Source of the DNA: an uncultured Flavobacteriaceae bacterium | GTDB taxonomy: Bacteria; Bacteroidota; Bacteroidia; Flavobacteriales; Flavobacteriaceae | Direction of reading: 5' to 3' | DNA length: 64,000 bases | Assembly (NCBI GenBank): GCA_947488345.1 | Contig: CANKZQ010000002.1 | Location: forward strand, 62,001 to 126,000 | Shown here: positions 36,800 to 46,545 of the stretch, one piece after another | Position numbering within the stretch: the stretch's first letter is position 1 | Layout of the letters: every line of letters starts with the position of its first letter | Position numbers and translations under genes: made by a program | The notes under the pieces: generated by a model | Told to the model about the DNA's origin: nothing | Database searches by the model: none | Seen by the model: only the letters and a program-made list of their open reading frames with translations

Positions 36800-38290
36800 A
36801 TGAGTACTAACTACGTTTCATGTAATATTTCTCCTCTAACCGAATACTCGCCTTCACCTGCCAATCCTTGGGATGCTGTAAAAGTAAGGCATCTTCACAA
36901 TCGTATTGCATTTGGTATCAATACCTCTTCAGTTGCGAATGCGTTAACTCAATCACCATCAGCATATATAGATGCCTTGATAGACGGCGCCATGGCTCTA
37001 GCTCCAACAGTTGCACCTCCATGGGCACCCTTGGATCCAGCAGATTATGAAGCGAATGGGTTTACGTACGGAGAAGATGAAAATAGACAGTTATTGGATG
37101 AAACCCAATACACCTTTATTAAAGAGTTGATTGACAATGGTGTTCGTGGGAGACTGACTTTTTTTTGGCATAACCATTTTGTGACTATAGCACATGAATA
37201 TGGATTTGCCGGCTATGCGTTTAGATATTATTTAGCCTTACAACGAAATTCCTTTGGAAATTTTAGAACTTTTATTACTGAGATGGGGCTAGATAATGCC
37301 ATGTTAAAGTTTTTGAATGGTTTTGAAAGCACTGTGGTAAGTCCGAATGAAAATTATGCTAGAGAACTATACGAACTTTTTGCCTTAGGTGAAGGGAACG
37401 GATATACCGAAGATGATATCGTAGAAACTTCAAGGGCTTTAACAGGATATAATGAATATGTTAACGGCGAAAATTCGAACATTATTTTTAATGAAGCCAA
37501 TTTTGATATTGAAGATAAAACTATTTTTGAACAAACAGGTAATTGGGGATATACTGACGTTATAGCTATTTTATTTGATCAGAAGACTGAACTTATTGCG
37601 CGCTACATATGCGAGAAAATCTATATTAACTTTGTAAGCCCTGAAGTAGACGATGTTATTAGAACAAATATTATCAATCCTTTAGGTGCAATTTTTATTA
37701 GTAATAATTTTGAAATAGCTCCAGTATTAAAAACATTGTTTAAAAGCGAGCACTTTTTTGATGAAAAAGCAAGGAATACCATTATTAAAAGTCCACTGGA
37801 TCTTATTATCCAGTTTATCACGGCTACAGGTTTCAATTTTGGTGAGTACGACATGTACAAAGAATTTGTAAAGAATGCTTCTAGGGTTTTCGATCAAGAT
37901 ATTATGAACCCTCCAACTGTTTTTGGATGGCCTGGAGATAGAGATTGGATAAACTCAGGTACAATTACATTTAGAGCCGGTTTTTTAAGTGACGATATGC
38001 TCACGCTGGCTAGAGAACAAGACGAAGAACAATTTCGTCAGTTTGCCATTGACGTGTCGGGAAATAGTAATGACGCTGATGTTGTAACTAAAGATATTTT
38101 TGAAGCCTTGATGGGGGAAGTTCCCTATACCTTAGATGATTTTGAAACAGGTATTGATATTTTTAAGAGTAGTGTACCATCTAATTATTTTGAAGACGAT
38201 ATTTGGACACTATCCTTTGAAGGTGTACCACTTCAGGTACGTGATCTTATAGAATATATAGTTTCTCTCCCAGATTATCAACTTAAATAG
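36800..38290 (+). CDS. DUF1800 family protein
   Basis: The 496-residue protein has DUF1800 family sequence: HNRIAFGINTSS near the start, GRLTFFWHNHFV, NENYARELYELFALGEGNGYTEDDIVETSRALTGY, KIYINFVSPE and FGWPGDRDWIN. No signal peptide is evident. It is followed 6 bp later by a DUF1501 protein; the two families are a well-known adjacent pair in Bacteroidota, Planctomycetota and Proteobacteria. Function is unknown; secreted partnership is inferred from the DUF1501 neighbour. Confidence 0.92.
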   Translation: MSTNYVSCNISPLTEYSPSPANPWDAVKVRHLHNRIAFGINTSSVANALTQSPSAYIDALIDGAMALAPTVAPPWAPLDPADYEANGFTYGEDENRQLLDETQYTFIKELIDNGVRGRLTFFWHNHFVTIAHEYGFAGYAFRYYLALQRNSFGNFRTFITEMGLDNAMLKFLNGFESTVVSPNENYARELYELFALGEGNGYTEDDIVETSRALTGYNEYVNGENSNIIFNEANFDIEDKTIFEQTGNWGYTDVIAILFDQKTELIARYICEKIYINFVSPEVDDVIRTNIINPLGAIFISNNFEIAPVLKTLFKSEHFFDEKARNTIIKSPLDLIIQFITATGFNFGEYDMYKEFVKNASRVFDQDIMNPPTVFGWPGDRDWINSGTITFRAGFLSDDMLTLAREQDEEQFRQFAIDVSGNSNDADVVTKDIFEALMGEVPYTLDDFETGIDIFKSSVPSNYFEDDIWTLSFEGVPLQVRDLIEYIVSLPDYQLK

Positions 38291-38296
38291 AAACTT

Positions 38297-39916
38297 ATGT
38301 GCACACCAAAAGAGTTAAACTCAAATAAAAATACGCATACAAATTGTAATACCGACGACCATAGCAAATGGAATAGACGTTCATTTCTGCAAACACTAGG
38401 TCTAGGTGGCGCTGGGGCTACATTAATGATGAATGGTATACCTATGGCCTTTGGACAACCAACTCCTTTAACTACAGCTTTAGGAAGCTCCGATTCTGGT
38501 AGAGTATTGTTGATTATTAGATTGCAAGGAGGAAATGATGGATTAAATACAATTGTGCCTATTTATGACTACGACAGATATGCCAATGCAAGGCCATCGA
38601 TTAGACATGAGATGGCAGATATATATAAATTGTCAAATGACTTCGGCATACCAAATTATTTACAGAATGCTATAGAACCCATTTGGGAAGGTGGATGTAT
38701 GAAAGTAGTGCAAGGTACGGGTTATGAGAATCAAAACTTATCACATTTTACCGGAACTGATAATATGTCTCGAGGTACTGATGACGATTTGATAGAAACT
38801 GGGGTGTATGGTCGACATTTTGAAGAGATTTATCCAGATTATCTATTAAACTTACCAGATGCACCTCCAGCGGTTCAGATTGGTGGCGTTGGAGATATTA
38901 TGTTTACGGGTAATGAAAGTAATTTTGCATTTACCATTGCAAATACGCGACAATTAGAAAGAATAATTGAAAGCGATGCTTTTTATGATGTTGCTGATAT
39001 ACCCGATTGTACGAGAGGATCACAGTTGAAGTATGTAAGAGGTATTTTGAACACAACTTTAAAATATTCAGGTGTTATAAAAGAAGCTGCCCGAGCTCAA
39101 ACAAATACCGTTGAGTTTCCAGACACCAATTTAGGACGTGCATTGTCAATCATATCGAAAACTGTGAAAGACGGAATGGGAACCTGTGTTTATATGGTGA
39201 GTTTGAACGGATTTGATACACATGCAAATCAACCAGATAGACATCAGGAGCTATTGACTAATATTTCAGAATCTGTAACTGCTTTTTATAGAGATTTAGA
39301 GCCAACAGGAAGAGATAGGGATGTCTTAACGATGACGTTCTCCGAATTTGGAAGACGTGTGCGAGAGAATGGATCAAACGGAACAGATCACGGTACAGCC
39401 GCGCCTATGATGCTTTTTGGACCAGCACTGAATGGAAATGGATTTATTGGAGAGCACCCAAGTCTTTCTAACTTAACACGTGGAGGAAATCTACGATATA
39501 CTACAGATTATATAGATGTCTACGGTACAGTAATGGAGGAGTGGTTATGCGTTGATCCGAGTGTAATCAATCAATCAATACCTAGACCTTATAATAAACT
39601 TGATTTAGGATTTAGTTGTTCAAGCACCGTACGAAATCATGATTATATCGTGAGAGAGAATTTTGAACATACTCCAGTGTATGAACAGGAGAGCGTTGCG
39701 GTGAGAATTGATAATAATTTCCCAGAAAACTATAAGATTTCACTTTTCAATATTATTGGACAGAATTTAGGAGTGGTATTTGACGATACTCTAGAACCAG
39801 GTTTACATGACATCAGTATTACGGATAGATTTCCTAGATTATCACCAGGTGTCTACATTTATAACATTAATAAAAACAATAAAAATTATAGTAAAAAAAT
39901 TGTTATCAATAGTTAA
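38297..39916 (+). CDS. DUF1501 protein with Tat signal and T9SS type A-like C-terminus
   Basis: The 539-residue protein has a twin-arginine signal (NRRSFLQTLGLGGAGA, Arg27-Arg28), so it crosses the inner membrane folded. The DUF1501 body carries LIIRLQGGNDGLNTIVP, NLSHFTGTDNMSRG, FDTHANQPDRHQELL and TFSEFGRRVRENGSNGTDHGTAAPMMLFGP, a sulfatase-like arrangement of His/Asp residues. The last 75 residues look like a T9SS type A sorting domain ending SPGVYIYNINKNN. Export by Tat and then by type IX secretion is therefore likely. It pairs with the DUF1800 gene 6 bp upstream. Confidence 0.92.
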   Translation: MCTPKELNSNKNTHTNCNTDDHSKWNRRSFLQTLGLGGAGATLMMNGIPMAFGQPTPLTTALGSSDSGRVLLIIRLQGGNDGLNTIVPIYDYDRYANARPSIRHEMADIYKLSNDFGIPNYLQNAIEPIWEGGCMKVVQGTGYENQNLSHFTGTDNMSRGTDDDLIETGVYGRHFEEIYPDYLLNLPDAPPAVQIGGVGDIMFTGNESNFAFTIANTRQLERIIESDAFYDVADIPDCTRGSQLKYVRGILNTTLKYSGVIKEAARAQTNTVEFPDTNLGRALSIISKTVKDGMGTCVYMVSLNGFDTHANQPDRHQELLTNISESVTAFYRDLEPTGRDRDVLTMTFSEFGRRVRENGSNGTDHGTAAPMMLFGPALNGNGFIGEHPSLSNLTRGGNLRYTTDYIDVYGTVMEEWLCVDPSVINQSIPRPYNKLDLGFSCSSTVRNHDYIVRENFEHTPVYEQESVAVRIDNNFPENYKISLFNIIGQNLGVVFDDTLEPGLHDISITDRFPRLSPGVYIYNINKNNKNYSKKIVINS

Positions 39917-39932
39917 TGTAATTAATTGATAG

Positions 39933-40307
39933 TCAATTACTAATGTTCATTTTTTGAATAGTTACAATGGTGTCGCAGTTTTCAACATAAATAGAGGCTT
40001 CCTTTTGCAATAGATATCCGTCGATCCAATAGTGTCTACAAGGTTCTTGACGGACCTTACTCTTGGAAAAATCAATATCTCCTTTAAGAAGTAACTCAGC
40101 AACTGAAGCCGAATCAATATTATTTAAAGTCATAATCTGATGTACTTCGTCGGTATAAGCTCTATGCTTGTTTCTCAATATTTCCAACATTCTAGCATTC
40201 GGGAGGTAATTGCATGAGGCATTTTTACCATTTAGAATAAATAGAACAATAACAATCCCAGCGGCAAATCCAAATCCGAAAAGAGTAAAGCGACGTTTAA
40301 GATTCAT
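39933..40307 (-). CDS. Small single-pass membrane protein of unknown function
   Basis: The 124-residue protein has one N-terminal membrane helix (about residues 8-26) and a soluble domain containing CNYLPNARMLEILRNKHRAYTDEVHQIM, followed by CRHYWIDGYL. The pattern resembles a flavobacterial family often found after alanine dehydrogenase, but I cannot give a secure name. It is 5 bp downstream of the dehydrogenase gene and ends a five-gene minus-strand run. A weak hairpin, TAATTGA/TCAATTA, overlaps its 3' end (39923-39939). Confidence 0.7.
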   Translation of the reverse strand: MNLKRRFTLFGFGFAAGIVIVLFILNGKNASCNYLPNARMLEILRNKHRAYTDEVHQIMTLNNIDSASVAELLLKGDIDFSKSKVRQEPCRHYWIDGYLLQKEASIYVENCDTIVTIQKMNISN

Positions 40308-40312
40308 AGAAT

Positions 40313-41512
40313 TTAAATAATCAATAAATTAATATCTCTAAAAGGAAGATTAAACCAATCAGCAACTGCTCTATTGGTTAAAATTCCGTGGTAAAAGTAC
40401 ATACCTTTTCTGAGACTTTTATTGAAACGTACAGCGTTTTGAATACCTCCTTCTTCTGCAATATCTAGAAGATAAGGTGTGAAAATATTACTAATTGATA
40501 ATGAGGCTGTTCTAGAATATCTTGATGGTATATTGGGGACGCAATAATGAATAACGCCATGTTTTGTGAATGTCGGTTTTTTATGTGTTGTAATCTCTGA
40601 AGTTTCAAAACATCCTCCGCTATCAATACTTACATCAACGACTACTGAACCATCTTTCATCAATTCTACCATTTCTTCACTTACAATGACAGGTGTGCGG
40701 GTTTTCCCTCTTACGGCACCGATAGCAACGTCACAACGCATCAATGCTTTTTGAAGTGTTTTTGGTTGTATCGTTGAAGTGTACACAGGCGCATTTAAGT
40801 TTTGTTGTAATCGTCTCAGTTTTGTGATAGAATTGTCAAAAACTTTGACTCTGGCTCCCAAGCCTAAAGCCGATCTTGCTGCAAATTCACCAACAGTACC
40901 TGCTCCTAAAATAACGACATCAGAAGGAGGAACACCACCAATATTTCCAAATAATAATCCGTTACCGCCGTTATTATTGGTCATTAATTCTGCCGCAATT
41001 AGCACCGATGAAATACCTGCAATTTCGCTCAAAGATTTCACTACAGGATACACACCGTGTTCATCAGTGATAAAGTCAAAGGCAATTGCTGTAATTCTTT
41101 TCTTAGCGAGCGTTTCAAAGTACTTTTTGTTTTGGGTTTTCAATTGTAAAGCCGAGAACAAGGTACTCTGAGGATTCATCCATCCAATTTCTTTAATCGT
41201 CGGGGGTTCGACCTTTAATATAAGATTGCATCCAAAAACTTCTTCGGTACTATACGATATTTTTGCACCGGCCTCAGAATATTCCGTATCACTATAATTC
41301 GAACCGTCACCTGCTCCAGATTCTAAAACTATACGGTGTCCGTGATTGGTCAGAGCGGCCACTGCATCTGGCGTAAGGCAGATTCGTTTTTCTTGGAGAT
41401 GTGTTTCTTTAGGGATTCCTATAAACAATTCGCCCTTTTGTTTTTTTACTTCGAGCATCTCAGCTTGTGGTAATAACTCTTCTTTACTAAAAGGCGAAAA
41501 CTGCTTACTCAT
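40313..41512 (-). CDS. ald: Alanine dehydrogenase / PntA family protein
   Basis: The 399-residue protein has the family's N-terminal substrate-binding block (IGIPKETHLQEKRICLTPDAV), the NAD-binding motif VILGAGTVGEFAARSALGLGA, and YCVPNIPSRYSRTASLSISN. Alanine dehydrogenase converts alanine to pyruvate with NAD; the related transhydrogenase alpha subunit has the same fold, so the reaction is not settled by sequence. It is slightly longer than classical Ald, with a 20-residue N-terminal extension. The gene lies 6 bp after tsaE in the yebC operon. Confidence 0.85.
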   Translation of the reverse strand: MSKQFSPFSKEELLPQAEMLEVKKQKGELFIGIPKETHLQEKRICLTPDAVAALTNHGHRIVLESGAGDGSNYSDTEYSEAGAKISYSTEEVFGCNLILKVEPPTIKEIGWMNPQSTLFSALQLKTQNKKYFETLAKKRITAIAFDFITDEHGVYPVVKSLSEIAGISSVLIAAELMTNNNGGNGLLFGNIGGVPPSDVVILGAGTVGEFAARSALGLGARVKVFDNSITKLRRLQQNLNAPVYTSTIQPKTLQKALMRCDVAIGAVRGKTRTPVIVSEEMVELMKDGSVVVDVSIDSGGCFETSEITTHKKPTFTKHGVIHYCVPNIPSRYSRTASLSISNIFTPYLLDIAEEGGIQNAVRFNKSLRKGMYFYHGILTNRAVADWFNLPFRDINLLII

Positions 41513-41518
41513 AAATGT

Positions 41519-41926
41519 TTATTTGATTGAAATTGTACGCGATTGATCTTCATTGATTGACAAATGAATTGCAACAGCATTTAAAGGTAGTAAATTTTTG
41601 ACTTTATTGGGCCATTCAACAAAGCACCAGGCATCGTCGTCAAAATAATCTTCTATACCCATGTCGAGCGCTTCTGTTTCATCTTCTATTCGATAAAAAT
41701 CAAAATGATAAATCGTATCTCCTTGATGGGAACGATATTCGTTTACTAAAGAAAAAGTAGGAGAACTAACCACATCGTCTACCTTTAATTGTTTTGTTAA
41801 TTCTTTAATGAGTGTCGTTTTACCAACACCCATATCGCCATAAAACAATAGTAATTTATTGGAAGCTTTTTCAATTATAAGCTTCGCAATTTGAGGTAGT
41901 TCATTCAAAGTGTATTTAGACGTCAT
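41519..41926 (-). CDS. tsaE: tRNA threonylcarbamoyladenosine biosynthesis ATPase
   Basis: The 135-residue protein has a Walker A in GDMGVGKTTLIKEL and the conserved SPTFSLVNEY and IYHFDFYRIE motifs of TsaE, together with FVEWPNKV. It works with TsaB and TsaD to place the t6A modification on tRNAs that read ANN codons. It is 6 bp from its neighbours on both sides in the operon. Pairing of tsaE with an alanine dehydrogenase gene is common in flavobacteria. Confidence 0.94.
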   Translation of the reverse strand: MTSKYTLNELPQIAKLIIEKASNKLLLFYGDMGVGKTTLIKELTKQLKVDDVVSSPTFSLVNEYRSHQGDTIYHFDFYRIEDETEALDMGIEDYFDDDAWCFVEWPNKVKNLLPLNAVAIHLSINEDQSRTISIK

Positions 41927-41932
41927 TAAAAC

Positions 41933-42535
41933 CTAATTTCTATTTACATCTAAAATTTTTCGAGAGGCATAAAACCCCTTTATATCTTCCTTTGAGATAC
42001 CATAAGGCTCGGTGGTATAGTTTGATGCTTTATCAATTTTATATAACCTAGACTGTCTTTCAATCTCATAGTTGTTAGAAATAACAAAAACAGAATCTTG
42101 ACTTATCGATACTACCTTAAGCGTCGAATAATAGTCATCAGGTTTATATTCATAGACATCGCCTACCTGTGGTTCGTTTATATAAACAAGCGCGTCTTTT
42201 TTATGTTGATTAGAAGAATAGATAACAAAACCAACAAGTGCCACTATTAAAATTAATCCAGACCAGTGCCAAATGGGTGTCTTACTGTTACTTTTTACAT
42301 TTTTATAAGCTAGTTTCAATTGCTCATTCATATCGCTCGGCTCGAGCGTTCTTTTACAGTTGTCGCATTCAGAAACTCCTTTTTTTCCTAGAGGGAAAAC
42401 AGGAATCCAGTAAAGATAAGCGTACCTAGCAAAAATGCTCACTGTATGAGGTGATTGTTGCTCGCAATAAGAACATTTGATTCCACTTACTTTTTCGCTT
42501 TTGAGGTGCGCGCCTTTGGTTCCGTAAAAGATCAT
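41933..42535 (-). CDS. Zinc-ribbon single-pass membrane protein
   Basis: The 200-residue protein has a zinc ribbon with two CxxC pairs (CSYCEQQ near 21-24 and CDNCKRT near 56-59) separated by a hydrophobic ARYAYLYWIPVFPLGKKG loop, which is the zinc_ribbon-like pattern of membrane-proximal proteins. One transmembrane helix follows near residues 88-108, then a C-terminal SH3-like region (EPQVGDVYEYKPDDYYSTLKVVSISQDSVFV). Function unknown. It lies between yebC and tsaE in the operon. Confidence 0.72.
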   Translation of the reverse strand: MIFYGTKGAHLKSEKVSGIKCSYCEQQSPHTVSIFARYAYLYWIPVFPLGKKGVSECDNCKRTLEPSDMNEQLKLAYKNVKSNSKTPIWHWSGLILIVALVGFVIYSSNQHKKDALVYINEPQVGDVYEYKPDDYYSTLKVVSISQDSVFVISNNYEIERQSRLYKIDKASNYTTEPYGISKEDIKGFYASRKILDVNRN

Positions 42536-42551
42536 AATATGTTATTTTGGT

Positions 42552-43268
42552 TTATACTTCCATTGAATGGTAGACATTCTGCACATCGTCATCTTCTTCT
42601 AATTTCTCTAGGAGTTTTTCAACTTCTGCTTGTTGGTCTTCAGTTAATTTCTTTGTGGTCGTTGGGATACGTTCGAAACCTGAAGACAATATTTCTACGT
42701 TATTGTCTTCAAAAAAAGACTGAATGGCACCAAACTGCTCAAAAGGAGCATAAATGATGACTCCTTCCTCGTCAATAAAAATCTCTTCAACGTCGAAATC
42801 GATGAGTTCCAATTCTAGTTCCTCCATATCGATAGAAATATCTTCCTTTTTAACAGTAAAGTTACAGGTATGATCGAACATAAAGACTACAGAACCTGAA
42901 GTGCCAAAGTTACCTTCACATTTGTTAAAAGCTGCTCTTACATTCGCGACGGTTCTGTTATTATTATCAGTTGCAGTTTCTACTAAAATTGCAATACCAT
43001 GGGGAGCATACCCTTCAAATAATACTTCTTTGTAATTGGCTGTATCTTTATCGGTTGCTTTTTTAATCGCACGTTCTACGTTATCTTTCGGCATATTGGC
43101 AGCTTTTGCATTTTGCATAACTGCACGCAGGCGCGAATTCGATTCGGGGTTAGGACCACCTTCTTTTACAGCCATCACAATGTCTTTACCTATACGCGTA
43201 AAGGTTTTGGCCATAGCCGACCAGCGTTTCATTTTTCTTGCTTTCCTAAATTCGAATGCTCTTCCCAT
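42552..43268 (-). CDS. yebC: YebC/PmpR family protein
   Basis: The 238-residue protein has the YebC signature throughout: MGRAFEFRKARKMKRWSAMAKTFTRIGKDI, GGPNPESNSRLRAVMQNAKAANMPKDNVERAI and YEGYAPHGIAI-like text (FEGYAPHGIAILVE). The family was described as transcription regulators and has more recently been linked to relief of ribosome stalling. It leads a five-gene run (yebC, zinc-ribbon protein, tsaE, ald, small membrane protein). Its length is usual for the family. Confidence 0.95.
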   Translation of the reverse strand: MGRAFEFRKARKMKRWSAMAKTFTRIGKDIVMAVKEGGPNPESNSRLRAVMQNAKAANMPKDNVERAIKKATDKDTANYKEVLFEGYAPHGIAILVETATDNNNRTVANVRAAFNKCEGNFGTSGSVVFMFDHTCNFTVKKEDISIDMEELELELIDFDVEEIFIDEEGVIIYAPFEQFGAIQSFFEDNNVEILSSGFERIPTTTKKLTEDQQAEVEKLLEKLEEDDDVQNVYHSMEV

Positions 43269-43322
43269 GTATTAAAAAATATATTTAATCGTTTATGTAG
43301 ATTTATTTTGTTCTTTTTTATA

Positions 43323-44951
43323 TCATACCTGTATTACTCCAAGATTAAAAGGCTTCTCAATAGGAGCATGGTTTGCAGCTTCAATACCCATAGAAATCCA
43401 AGTTCTTGTATCTAGAGGATCAATAACTGCATCAGTCCAGATGCGAGCCGCCGCATAATAAGGTGATACCTGTGAATCGTATCGATCTTTAATTTTATTG
43501 AAGAGTTCAGCTTCTTTTTCTTTGGTTATTTCTTCACCCTTTTTTAATAAAGAGGCTTTTTCTATTTGCAGCAATACTTTAGCCGCTGAATTTCCGCTCA
43601 TTACTGCGAGTTCAGCACTAGGCCATGCCACTATAAGTCTAGGGTCATAGGCCTTGCCGCACATGGCGTAGTTACCAGCGCCGTATGAGTTTCCGATAAC
43701 AATCGTAAATTTTGGAACCACTGAATTACTAACGGCATTCACCATTTTAGCACCATCTTTAATAATACCTCCATGTTCTGATTTGCTACCCACCATGAAA
43801 CCCGTGACGTCTTGTAAAAATACTAACGGAATCTTTTTCTGATTACAATTAGCAATAAAACGCGTCGCTTTATCGGCAGAATCTGAATAAATCACACCAC
43901 CAAACTGCATTTCACCCTTCTTCGTTTTTACTATTTTTCGTTGGTTTGCAACAATACCAACGGCCCAACCATCAATGCGTGCATAGGCTGTAATTATGGT
44001 TTGTCCGTACCCAGCTTTATATTCATCTATTTCAGATTTATCCACAATGCGATTGATAATTTCACGCATATCATATTGCTCATTTCTAGCTTTAGGTAGG
44101 ATTCCATAAATATCTTTAGGAGAGTCAGTTGGTTTGTTCGATTCAATTCTATTATATCCAGCTTTATCAAAGTCACCAATCTTAGCTATAATATTTTGAA
44201 TGGTAGCTAAAGCATCCTTATCATCTTTTGCCTTATAGTCTGTGACTCCCGAAACTTCGCAATGTGTTGTAGCACCTCCCAAGGTCTCATTATCGATAGT
44301 TTCACCGATAGCGGCCTTCACCAAATAACTTCCCGCAAGGAAAATACTTCCTGTCTTATCCACAATCAATGCTTCATCGCTCATAATTGGTAGATAGGCT
44401 CCCCCTGCAACACAACTACCCATAACAGCAGCAATTTGGGTGATACCCATACTACTCATGACGGCATTGTTTCTGAAAATTCTACCAAAATGCTCCTTGT
44501 CAGGAAAAATTTCATCTTGCATCGGTAAATACACACCTGCAGAATCAACTAAATAAATAATTGGTAACCTGTTTTCAATAGCAATTTCTTGCGCTCTTAA
44601 ATTCTTTTTGCCAGTAATAGGAAACCAAGCACCAGCTTTAACAGTAGCGTCATTCGCTACCACCATACATTGCTTACCTTTTACATAGCCAATTTTTACA
44701 ACAACGCCTCCACTCGGGCAACCTCCATGTTCTAGATACATCTCATCACCGGCAAAGGCGCCAATCTCTATAGCATCTCGTTTGTCATCTAACAAAAAGT
44801 CAATGCGTTCTCGAGCGGTCATTTTGCCCTTCGCATGGTGTTTGTCGATTCTTTTTTGCCCTCCGCCAAGCTTGACTTTCGCGAAACGTTTGCGAAGATC
44901 TGATACTAATAATTTATTGTGATCTTCGTTTTTGTTGAAGTTGATATCCAT
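43323..44951 (-). CDS. Acyl-CoA carboxylase carboxyltransferase (beta) subunit, MCC-like
   Basis: The 542-residue protein is a full-length carboxyltransferase of the MCC/PCC beta family. Typical blocks are TARERIDFLLD, GGCPSGGVVVKIG, YLVDSAGVYLPMQ, GGATTHCEVSGVTDY and VFLQDVTGFMVG. The GGATTHCEVSGVTDY sequence is characteristic of methylcrotonyl-CoA carboxylase, so leucine breakdown is the best guess. It transfers CO2 from carboxybiotin to the acyl-CoA. No biotin-carboxylase or biotin-carrier gene is nearby, so the complex partner is encoded elsewhere. Confidence 0.9.
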   Translation of the reverse strand: MDINFNKNEDHNKLLVSDLRKRFAKVKLGGGQKRIDKHHAKGKMTARERIDFLLDDKRDAIEIGAFAGDEMYLEHGGCPSGGVVVKIGYVKGKQCMVVANDATVKAGAWFPITGKKNLRAQEIAIENRLPIIYLVDSAGVYLPMQDEIFPDKEHFGRIFRNNAVMSSMGITQIAAVMGSCVAGGAYLPIMSDEALIVDKTGSIFLAGSYLVKAAIGETIDNETLGGATTHCEVSGVTDYKAKDDKDALATIQNIIAKIGDFDKAGYNRIESNKPTDSPKDIYGILPKARNEQYDMREIINRIVDKSEIDEYKAGYGQTIITAYARIDGWAVGIVANQRKIVKTKKGEMQFGGVIYSDSADKATRFIANCNQKKIPLVFLQDVTGFMVGSKSEHGGIIKDGAKMVNAVSNSVVPKFTIVIGNSYGAGNYAMCGKAYDPRLIVAWPSAELAVMSGNSAAKVLLQIEKASLLKKGEEITKEKEAELFNKIKDRYDSQVSPYYAAARIWTDAVIDPLDTRTWISMGIEAANHAPIEKPFNLGVIQV

Positions 44952-45082
44952 GCAAATTGCAGTTAATTGACTATTGGGCTAAAATACAAAAATGCATGAA
45001 ATCTTAGATAAATCCTTTCGAATAACTTATACATGGCGATTGTTTCTGTTTAAGTGTCTGTATTTTAATGCCTAAAATGCTG

Positions 45083-45119
45083 TTTGTAACAAAACTGAGA
45101 GAATTCCTACATATATTTG
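45083..45119 (+). promoter_or_regulatory. Candidate promoter of the six-gene AAA+ operon
   Basis: TATATTTG at 45112-45119 is an exact -7 match. The nearest TTTG (45083-45086) is 25 bp upstream, slightly long for a -33 box. The leader to the ATG at 45205 would be about 80 nt. Confidence 0.45.
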
Positions 45120-45204
45120 AGTAGTTTCTCTTTCTATTTAGATTTTTTTAACGAAATTGCTTAGCCAAAAATATCTTGTTGAACCTTAAAAAACAATAAA
45201 CCAT

Positions 45205-46545
45205 ATGTCTGATGATTTTGATTTACTAGAAACTAGTTCTAATGAAAAAACCGAAAAAGTTGATGTGAACTGGGGCAAAGCGATCGATACCATGAAATCT
45301 AAACTCGCTCAAGAAGACGATCCACAAACACGTCAAAAAATACTGAACGCCACCTTAGATGATGTTGTGCATATGGCCGAGAAGGATAGAACTACCTTAT
45401 TGGATGCCATTAAAGATTTAACTGATTATCAAGATGAAGTAGGTATCATATTTGAGAAATTCTCTGCGTTGAATGCGGTGGAACAGAAAGTTATAGACGA
45501 CGCACAAAAAGGGCTCGAAAGAGCAAATGTAAAACTTGAAGATGCAGAAAATAAACCAAATACTTGGTGGAATAACCTTTGGGGACGAAAAAGTAAGATT
45601 AAAAAAGCGCAAGTCGAGCTACAAGAAGCTCAAAAGATTCGCGATGGAGCCGACAATAAGGCAAAAGCTATGTTTCAAGAGCGAATTGAAAGCGCTGACG
45701 TTCAAACATTGTTAAGTGAGTTGTCTTACAAAAGTCAGGCAGCGGTCACACGTTTAAAAAACAGAGAAGTTGAAATTAAAGAAGTTGAAGATAAATTGCA
45801 AACCGCCATTGTCGAAGCAACAAAGAACCATACCAAGGCCTTAGAGAAAAAGAAAGAGGTTGAATCTAAATTAGAAGAGCAATATGCGCTACTCAAACAA
45901 GTACGTCAAGAGCTTGAAGAAATTGTAGATAAACAATCTGCTGCTTATGCCGAAGCTGTCGGTAAAGTGACCACGGTAGAACAAAAGGTCGAAGAATTAG
46001 AAGGTTTGAAAAATGCCTATACCACCTTGGCTGCTAGTAAAGACAGTTTCGTTCACAAACATAATCTAACGATTAAGGTATTGACTTCCTTGCGAAGTAA
46101 TTTACAAACGCATCGTGCGAAGTTAAAAAGTGATACTGAAGAACGTTTGAAATATTATGATGGTTATGTAGTTGCCTTAAAAGCAAGAACAGATCAAGAA
46201 TTTGCTGCTATTTTAGAACATCTGGGTGTAAAGACTGATGAACATATTGGGGAAACCTTAGCTTCTATGCACACAGCAAGTGCGAAGGCTCGTCAAGAAA
46301 TGATGGATAATATTCCAGTACATGAAAAAGTAATGCAAGGTGTGTACGGCAGTTATGCTGAAGCTTTGCAGGAAATTAGAGCGAAAGATTCAGAGATTCA
46401 AAAGAACTTTGCAGATCGATATGGTATTGATATGAAAGAGATTTTTGAAGATTATTATAAGGCTGATGGTGCAGCTCCTTCTGAGGATGGAGATGAACCA
46501 GCTTCAGATCCCAAACCAACATCGAACGACGATTTATTGTCTTAA
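45205..46545 (+). CDS. Long coiled-coil protein, first gene of the six-gene AAA+ operon
   Basis: The 446-residue soluble protein is rich in Glu, Lys and Ala and is predicted to be nearly all helix. A coiled coil spans about residues 90-160 and another about 175-275. An amphipathic, tryptophan-rich segment (TWWNNLWGRKSKIKK, from residue 120) could touch membrane. The C-terminal 30 residues are acidic and disordered (APSEDGDEPASDPKPTS). No signal peptide or membrane helix is present. I recognise no family; the TelA and PspA families were considered and not matched. It is co-directional with five further genes, so it may be the structural partner of the ATPase at 47841. Confidence 0.7.
   Translation: MSDDFDLLETSSNEKTEKVDVNWGKAIDTMKSKLAQEDDPQTRQKILNATLDDVVHMAEKDRTTLLDAIKDLTDYQDEVGIIFEKFSALNAVEQKVIDDAQKGLERANVKLEDAENKPNTWWNNLWGRKSKIKKAQVELQEAQKIRDGADNKAKAMFQERIESADVQTLLSELSYKSQAAVTRLKNREVEIKEVEDKLQTAIVEATKNHTKALEKKKEVESKLEEQYALLKQVRQELEEIVDKQSAAYAEAVGKVTTVEQKVEELEGLKNAYTTLAASKDSFVHKHNLTIKVLTSLRSNLQTHRAKLKSDTEERLKYYDGYVVALKARTDQEFAAILEHLGVKTDEHIGETLASMHTASAKARQEMMDNIPVHEKVMQGVYGSYAEALQEIRAKDSEIQKNFADRYGIDMKEIFEDYYKADGAAPSEDGDEPASDPKPTSNDDLLS

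Noticed and set aside
45205-46545. TelA-type tellurite resistance or PspA/Vipp1 family assignment for the coiled-coil protein
   Set aside because: Length and sequence do not match either family by eye; similarity is limited to general coiled-coil composition.
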